Source: an uncultured Verrucomicrobia subdivision 3 bacterium
GTDB taxonomy: Bacteria; Verrucomicrobiota; Verrucomicrobiia; Limisphaerales; UBA11358
Length of the DNA: 64,000 nucleotides
Assembly (NCBI GenBank): GCA_903884535.1
Contig: CAISEZ010000067.1
Location: forward strand, 64,358-128,357
Reading direction: 5' to 3'
Shown: piece by piece, positions 58,630 to 64,000 of the stretch
How the letters are laid out: each line of letters starts with the position of its first letter
Position numbering within the stretch: the stretch's first letter is position 1
The notes under the pieces: generated by a model
Seen by the model: the letters and a program-made list of their open reading frames with translations, nothing else
The model's database searches: none
Told to the model about the DNA's origin: nothing
Program-made: the position numbers and the translations under genes

Positions 58630-59688
58630 TCAATTCCAATGGAAGCCGACGACCTGCACGTTCGGGCCGTTGCGGAACAGGATGGCGATGTATTCGCGGT
58701 GATAGTCGCCGATCTTGGCGGTGGCGTGGACTTCGTAGGTGCTGCCGCGCACGGTGCAGTAGCGGTTGATCTGCGCCAGCGCCGCCGGGCTAACCACGGC
58801 ACCCAATTGCGCGAGATTATTAACCGCCATCGAACCGTCGGTGCCGCCTTCGCCGGAACGGAATTTCATGATATTTTCTATGCTCGTCGTGTCCAACTGC
58901 GGAATACATTGCAGCACATTTTCGTCGGCGGTGTTGACGTTGACCTGGCCGGTCGAAAACGGCGTGAACACGTCGTGCAGGCCGAACGGATAATCCGGCT
59001 CCTCGCCGGGCGCGTTGCCGAAGCCGAGGTGATGATGCTGGAACGCGGCGTCCGCATGGTTGGTCGAGCTGCCGCCCCAAAACATCGGCAGCGTGACGCC
59101 TTTGACGAGCAGCAGTTCCGAGATGTCGTCAATCGGCGCGTTCTTGGCGTAATACGGAGGCGTCATGCCCTGGTAATAATCGCTCTCCGCACCGGCCGGC
59201 CGCGTGCCGTCGTCGGTGTCCACCCAGTCTTGAATGGAATCGGAGACCACGGAAATGGCGTTGGCGTCCACGCCCATCGTCGTCAACACCTGGGTCAGAA
59301 GCGGCGTGTCGGCGCGGTTGACGTTGATCCGGCTTTCCAGCTCGGTCATTTTCAACGACACCGTGCCTTCGCCGACGGGAAAATCATCCAGCGAAATGCC
59401 GTTCAGCGCGCTGTTAGTTTCCGGGCCTTCGCCGGGCCCGCCGGCCCAGATTTGATTTTTGTCGGTGAACGGCACCTGCCCTTCCAACGCCAGAATCCAG
59501 CGCGCCCGCTCCACGCCGGCGCGGCCGATCCAGAGCAATTGCTCGTCGTTGTTCGCATTGGACGCGAGCCGCGTCTCCACTTTCATCGAATACGCGAACA
59601 AGCCGGCCATGATGGACAGCACCGTGATCGCGACCAGCACGAAGATGACCGCCATGCCGCGATTTTTTTGGGCAACGAAAATTTTCAT
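58630..59688 (-). CDS. gspK: Type II secretion system minor pseudopilin GspK
   Basis: Start set at MKIFVAQKNRGMAVIFVLVAITVLSIMAGLFAYSMKVETRLASNANNDEQLLWIGRAGVERARWIL; LNGISLDDFPVGEGTVSLKMTELESRINVNRADTPLL. Confidence 0.85.
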   Translation of the reverse strand: MKIFVAQKNRGMAVIFVLVAITVLSIMAGLFAYSMKVETRLASNANNDEQLLWIGRAGVERARWILALEGQVPFTDKNQIWAGGPGEGPETNSALNGISLDDFPVGEGTVSLKMTELESRINVNRADTPLLTQVLTTMGVDANAISVVSDSIQDWVDTDDGTRPAGAESDYYQGMTPPYYAKNAPIDDISELLLVKGVTLPMFWGGSSTNHADAAFQHHHLGFGNAPGEEPDYPFGLHDVFTPFSTGQVNVNTADENVLQCIPQLDTTSIENIMKFRSGEGGTDGSMAVNNLAQLGAVVSPAALAQINRYCTVRGSTYEVHATAKIGDYHREYIAILFRNGPNVQVVGFHWN

Positions 59689-60479
59689 TTTTTGAGCAGG
59701 CCATTTAGCAGTTGATTGCCGCCGCCCGGCCCGCCGTAGGCACTGCCCATTTGCACAATTGCCGGCATCATGCCCGACGGCATCGCAAAGGCGCGCACGA
59801 CGGAATATTCCGGTGCCGCATTGCCCGCGGCGGTGTTGCCGCCCATGACCAGCGCGACGCGAAGCATCGGCGGAATGGAATTGGTGTCGTTCCATTCCTG
59901 CACCCAGTCGAGCTGGTTGGTGTCCCAGCAATCGATGGCAAAGGTTTTCACATTGCGCGCCAGCACCAGCGGATATTTTTGCTCGTCCTCGTCCTCGTCC
60001 ATCAAAATGGGATTCTGGCGCAGCACGAGATTTTTCTCACCGTTGTCCGCCGGTTCGAGCGCAAAGGTCACGCGGCGCAGATTGAAGTCGCCGAATTTGC
60101 CGTTGCGCGGAAACACTTCCGGCACGCGCGACGCGAAGCTCAAGACCGGGGCGTCGCCATTCTCCAAAATAAAGCTGTAATATTTTTGCGACGCCTGGAA
60201 GGATTGGATGCACATCAGCGAATCTTCGATCGTGCGCAGCGCGATGCGCTGGCGCTGCGCCTGCGCGGCGGCATCGCGGCCGACCTGACTGGCGCGCATG
60301 ATGGAAACAAACGTTGCATAAACTGCACCGATGACGATCGTGAAAATAGCGATGGCCACCATGATTTCCACCAGCGTGAAAGCGCGGTTCCAGTGCGGAG
60401 TGCGGAGGGCGGAGCGCGGAGGATTGCCGCCGCAGCGCGGTGCCATTTGAAATTTGAAATTTGAAATTTGAAATTTCAT
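59685..60479 (-). CDS. gspJ: Type II secretion system pseudopilin GspJ
   Basis: NRAFTLVEIMVAIAIFTIVIGAVYATFVSIMRAS prepilin domain; overlaps gspK by 4 bp. Confidence 0.82.
   Translation of the reverse strand: MKFQISNFKFQMAPRCGGNPPRSALRTPHWNRAFTLVEIMVAIAIFTIVIGAVYATFVSIMRASQVGRDAAAQAQRQRIALRTIEDSLMCIQSFQASQKYYSFILENGDAPVLSFASRVPEVFPRNGKFGDFNLRRVTFALEPADNGEKNLVLRQNPILMDEDEDEQKYPLVLARNVKTFAIDCWDTNQLDWVQEWNDTNSIPPMLRVALVMGGNTAAGNAAPEYSVVRAFAMPSGMMPAIVQMGSAYGGPGGGNQLLNGLLKK
60393..60479. repeat. Heptamer repeats in gspJ leader: (GNGCGGA)x4 and (TTTGAAA)x4
   Basis: GTGCGGAGTGCGGAGGGCGGAGCGCGGA and TTTGAAATTTGAAATTTGAAATTTGAAA read directly. Confidence 0.85.
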
Positions 60480-60901
60480 TTGATGAAATTGCCGCCGTCC
60501 AGACTGCCGGGATCCGATTGCGGCCGGAAAAACAAGGTGCTGGTGCGCGAGATGATTTCCGATCCGCCACGCGCCGGCTGGATGACATAGTCGGCCGAAT
60601 ACAGCCGGTTCGATCCCACTTCGCGGATCTCGCCGGTGTAGCGGTAATCCTGATACGCCTTGCCCAGCATGTCGCCGAGGTTGCCGGTGTAAATGCCCTC
60701 GACGAGCTTATTGGTGAGCGAGAGCTGGGAGACGAGCGCGCTGGCATCCACCAGCGGCCGCTGCAAACGCCGCGCATTGGCCAGCGCGCTGGAGACCAGC
60801 CCGAGGATCGCAAACACGGCCATGAAAAAAATGCCGACGGCGATCATTACTTCCAAAAGCGAGAACGCGCGACGACCGGCGGTTGAAAAAATAAGTTTCA
60901 T
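60476..60901 (-). CDS. gspI: Type II secretion system pseudopilin GspI
   Basis: MKLIFSTAGRRAFSLLEVMIAVGIFFMAVFAILGLVSSAL; between gspH and gspJ. Confidence 0.75.
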   Translation of the reverse strand: MKLIFSTAGRRAFSLLEVMIAVGIFFMAVFAILGLVSSALANARRLQRPLVDASALVSQLSLTNKLVEGIYTGNLGDMLGKAYQDYRYTGEIREVGSNRLYSADYVIQPARGGSEIISRTSTLFFRPQSDPGSLDGGNFIK

Positions 60902-61449
60902 TTGTCCACGTCGGTGACCGTCGCCAGGCCGGTGGAAAATTCCAGCGTGATTTTGTGCCACTCGCCCCGGTCATGCAGCACCAGCGTCATCTCGTCGCTC
61001 GTGCCATTCGGGAAAAAACGCACCTTGGCCCATTCCGACGCGCCGTAATCCTGCATGTTGATGTCGAGCATCGCCAGCTCCACGCCGTCCGGCAACGCTG
61101 ACGAACTGACCAGCACGCCGCCGCCGGCCGCGCCGCCGCCTTCCACGGAAAACGTGCGGGCCACCGGATGAAACACCACGGCGACCGTTTGATTCATGAA
61201 AATGGCTTTGGCCCGCGCCGAGGCGCAGACGTCTGTCAAATCGCCCAGCGCTTTTCGCATACCTTCCTTTTGCACCGCCTTCAAAATGGCCGGCAGCCCC
61301 ATCGCCGCCACGAGGCCGATGATGGCCACGACGACCATGATTTCGATCAGCGTGTAGGCGCGACGGAAATTCGAATGACGAATTTCGAATGACGAATTTT
61401 TTTTACAATTCGCAATTCGCAGTTCGCAGTTCGCAATTCCAGCATTCAT
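60898..61449 (-). CDS. gspH: Type II secretion system pseudopilin GspH
   Basis: RRAYTLIEIMVVVAIIGLVAAMGLPAILKAVQKEGMRKALGDLTDVCASARAKAIFMNQTVAVVF. Confidence 0.8.
   Translation of the reverse strand: MNAGIANCELRIANCKKNSSFEIRHSNFRRAYTLIEIMVVVAIIGLVAAMGLPAILKAVQKEGMRKALGDLTDVCASARAKAIFMNQTVAVVFHPVARTFSVEGGGAAGGGVLVSSSALPDGVELAMLDINMQDYGASEWAKVRFFPNGTSDEMTLVLHDRGEWHKITLEFSTGLATVTDVDK
61366..61440. repeat. Heptamer/14-mer repeats in gspH leader
   Basis: (GAATTTCGAATGAC)-type units and AATTCGC AATTCGC AGTTCGC AGTTCGC AATTCC. Confidence 0.85.
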
Positions 61450-62723
61450 CAGTGAATCGAGGCGATGAGCTTGAACAGCGGCAGGAAAATGCTCAGCAGG
61501 AGAAATCCGACGATGACCGCCATGACGATGATCAGCACGGGGCCGATGAGGTCGGACATCACGCGCAGCGCGATTTCCAATTCGTTCTCGTAGGTGTCGG
61601 CGAGATTGTTCAGCGCGCCGGGCACGTCGCCGGTTTCCTCGCCGATGCGGACGAGGTCCACCATGAGCTGCGGAAACAGTTTGCTCTGCGCCAGCGGCTG
61701 CGCGAGCGTCTTGCCGTCCGTCACCTGCTCGCGCGTTTTGGCGATCGCATCCTTCAGCAAAATATTCGGCATGACCTGCTCGGTGATTTTTAATGCCTGC
61801 AACACCGGCACGCCGTTTTGCAGCAGTGTGCCGAGCGTGCGCGAAAATTGGCCGAATAAATTTACTTTAACCACCTTGCCGAAAACCGGCGCATTCATCT
61901 TCCATTCATCAATTTTACGCGCGCCCGCCGGGCTGGTTTGAAAGCGTTTGAATAAAATTATCAACGCGACCAACACCAGGCCACTCACGACCATGCACCA
62001 AAAATTCGTGAAAAGATTGCTCGTATAAATCAGCATCCGCGTCGGCAGCGGCAGCTCCACGTTGAAGCCCTGGAAAATATCAATGAACTTCGGCATCATC
62101 ACCGTCATGAAAAATATCACCAGCAGAATGCCCACGCAGATCACCATCGCCGGATAAATCATCGCCGACTTGAACTTGGCCTGCACCTCGGCGAACTGCT
62201 GAAAATGGCTGGCCATGCGCCGCAGCACTTCCACCAGCGAACCGCTTTGCTCGCCGGCACGCACCATGTTCACATACAAATCGGAAAAAATGCGCGGCTG
62301 CCGCGCCATCGCGTCGGACAGGCCGCGGCCTTCGGTCACTTCCTGTTTCAAATCGCGCGTGACTTCCGCCGGAATGCCCTTCGACTCCAGATGCGTCATG
62401 CTCGTGAGCGCCGTCGTAAGCGGCATGCCGGACTTGAGCAGATTCGCCATCTGCGTTGTGAACGTTGCCAGTTCCTGCAACTTCGGCTTGCGCTTCTGCG
62501 TCATCTGCGCGCGCATGGACGGCGGCAGCAGGGCGGCGAAGTCGAAATTTTTTGCGCCGGCTTTCGCCGTGGTTCCCGCGCCGGCCTTGGCCGATTCCAC
62601 GGCAATGGGGAACAGCCCGAGCCGCTGGATTTGCGCCAGCGCCGCCGGGCGGTCGGCCACTTCGAGCTGGCCTTCGACGAGTTCACCCGAGCGTTTGCGG
62701 GCTTTGTATGAAAACTGCGGCAT
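61449..62723 (-). CDS. gspF: Type II secretion system inner-membrane protein GspF
   Basis: MPQFSYKARKRSGELVEGQLEVADRPAALAQIQRLGLFPIAVE; LATFTTQMANLLKSGMPLTTALTSM; LFPQLMVDLVRIGEETGDVPGALNNLADTYENELE. Confidence 0.93.
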   Translation of the reverse strand: MPQFSYKARKRSGELVEGQLEVADRPAALAQIQRLGLFPIAVESAKAGAGTTAKAGAKNFDFAALLPPSMRAQMTQKRKPKLQELATFTTQMANLLKSGMPLTTALTSMTHLESKGIPAEVTRDLKQEVTEGRGLSDAMARQPRIFSDLYVNMVRAGEQSGSLVEVLRRMASHFQQFAEVQAKFKSAMIYPAMVICVGILLVIFFMTVMMPKFIDIFQGFNVELPLPTRMLIYTSNLFTNFWCMVVSGLVLVALIILFKRFQTSPAGARKIDEWKMNAPVFGKVVKVNLFGQFSRTLGTLLQNGVPVLQALKITEQVMPNILLKDAIAKTREQVTDGKTLAQPLAQSKLFPQLMVDLVRIGEETGDVPGALNNLADTYENELEIALRVMSDLIGPVLIIVMAVIVGFLLLSIFLPLFKLIASIH

Positions 62724-62838
62724 AAATTCTGGTATTCAAAAACCGGCGGCCGGTGAAAGTTTCAAAAAACCTCGGCTTAAAAATGGCTGAACGTGGGAAC
62801 AGTGGCCAGCCACGGCGGGATGAGGCAAACCAAATTTT

Positions 62839-63504
62839 TCAATGTTTCCAGCGACGGAAACCGAGGAGCAAGATGCCAAGGGCGGCCAAAGCCGACTCAC
62901 TTGGTTCAGGAACCGGCGAAGAGGAAAATTGGATGTTGTCTATCATCCAATTGTTGTTGGCGAAATATCCTGACGGAGCAGAAAATTCGAGTTGTTCCGT
63001 TTGCCCGGAATAAGCTGAAATATCTGCTCCATAAAGCGTATAGTTTGAACCAGAACCTACGGCGAAAATAGGAAGCGACTGCCCGCCCATGGATAGAATT
63101 AGTGGTCCAGCTCCTTCTTTGGCCCTGAATAAAATTGATTCCGCCGTGGCTGGCACAAGACCGGTTTGACTGATGGCCGCATACGCTGCGGAGACACCCC
63201 CTTGTAACAGCACGCTATATCTCCCGCCAATGCTGGAAACATAATACGGGTCGTTTGTGCCTATCAACAAAATATAGGTTGCCCCCGTCGAAATGTTATT
63301 ATACCCCACCTGCGTTTGTTGGTCGGTTCCATAGAAAGCTGTCCAGCCCGGAAGCGCTGTCGTCACGTCATATAAACCGGGTGGCGACGTTGGTTGGATA
63401 TTGGGGTATGCAGCCTCAAAATTTAGGTTTTGGAAGGTTCCCTGAGCGCAAACTGAAAACACACAGCATTGAACTGTCACTGCAAAAGCGCGGATTAATC
63501 TCAT
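62839..63504 (-). CDS. PEP-CTERM sorting domain protein
   Basis: Signal peptide; C-terminus SSSPVPEPSESALAALGILLLGFRRWKH. Confidence 0.9.
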   Translation of the reverse strand: MRLIRAFAVTVQCCVFSVCAQGTFQNLNFEAAYPNIQPTSPPGLYDVTTALPGWTAFYGTDQQTQVGYNNISTGATYILLIGTNDPYYVSSIGGRYSVLLQGGVSAAYAAISQTGLVPATAESILFRAKEGAGPLILSMGGQSLPIFAVGSGSNYTLYGADISAYSGQTEQLEFSAPSGYFANNNWMIDNIQFSSSPVPEPSESALAALGILLLGFRRWKH

Positions 63505-63723
63505 AGAATTTATTTCCCGTTATCAGTCAAAGCTTTTTTCGTTGCGACCAAAGCCAAAGCCACAAAATATTTTGCATTCAGATTTTCTCCATTTGTGCAA
63601 AACGCCTTCGCTGACAGGTTTGGTTTTACGCCCATTGCCGGATATTACCAAGCATTATTTTCACCAAGGAAACTGTGAAACGTGCTTGACGCGCGCGGCT
63701 TTTCGCGGTTGCATTGTCTGGCT

Positions 63724-64000
63724 ATGAAGAAATCAATTTTCGCCCTGTCCGCCGCGCTCGGTCTGTTCGCCATGGGTTGCGCCAGCACCGTCAGCGACAC
63801 GCACACTTTCGCCACCAGTTGGAGCAAAGACACCGTGGCCGGCCGCTACGCCCGCACGCTGGACCAGGTTTACACCGCCTCCGTGCAGGTCATCCAAAAC
63901 AACGGCGTGATGATCACCGAATTCATTCCGCACGACAACACCAACGCCGTCCGCTCCGTGGAAGGCCGCGTGAACGACAAGAAAGTCTGGGTGCGCGTCG
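63724..64000 (+). CDS. Lipoprotein (DUF3568-like), truncated by the window
   Basis: MKKSIFALSAALGLFAMGCASTVSDTHTFATSWSKDTVAGRYARTLDQVYTASVQVIQNNGVMITEF...; lipobox LFAMGC. Confidence 0.75.
   Translation, partial: MKKSIFALSAALGLFAMGCASTVSDTHTFATSWSKDTVAGRYARTLDQVYTASVQVIQNNGVMITEFIPHDNTNAVRSVEGRVNDKKVWVRV

Noticed and set aside
58639-59715. 358-aa plus-strand ORF
   Set aside because: Antisense to gspK, composition artefact.
1-64000. CRISPR arrays, phage, transposase/integrase, tRNA or rRNA genes
   Set aside because: None recognised by eye: no regularly spaced ~30-bp direct repeats, no transposase or integrase motifs among the ORFs, no convincing tRNA T-loop/acceptor pairs. A tRNAscan and CRISPR finder run would be decisive.

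Overview
This 64 kb window looks like a Verrucomicrobiota-type chromosome segment. The taxon is an inference from Asn/Thr-rich PATR proteins, [11 protein letters not shown] pseudopilins, PEP-CTERM tails and YDG/MBG domains. About 1-31.6 kb is a minus-strand polysaccharide-degradation locus. It holds a sulfatase fragment, an esterase, a PL6-like alginate lyase, a pseudopilin, three PATR or beta-helix giants, two PL7 alginate lyases, an orphan sugar-binding lipoprotein, two GH88/GH105-type hydrolases, KduD and KduI. Two plus-strand TMTC-like (glycosyltransferase + TPR) genes interrupt it. About 31.7-64 kb is mostly housekeeping: rpmI-rplT-pheS, PAP2, a PATR protein, pheT, M48/LemA, an L,D-transpeptidase, pabBC, LOG, class II RNR, Hsp20-Lon and a gspFHIJK cluster. 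The observations I rate highest are: (1) a 25-bp motif (24/25 identical) upstream of both PATR-led operons of the degradation locus; (2) a shared C-terminal module ending in [FYA][YF]R[LV] on seven large secreted proteins; (3) two full reading frames each cut by one in-frame stop (a TMTC-like protein, and a PEP-CTERM protein whose anchor follows the stop); (4) families of degenerate 7-9 bp tandem repeats inserted in frame into housekeeping genes and pseudopilin leader peptides; (5) a pheS/pheT operon split by a surface-protein gene. All functional calls are by reading the translations; no database search was run.
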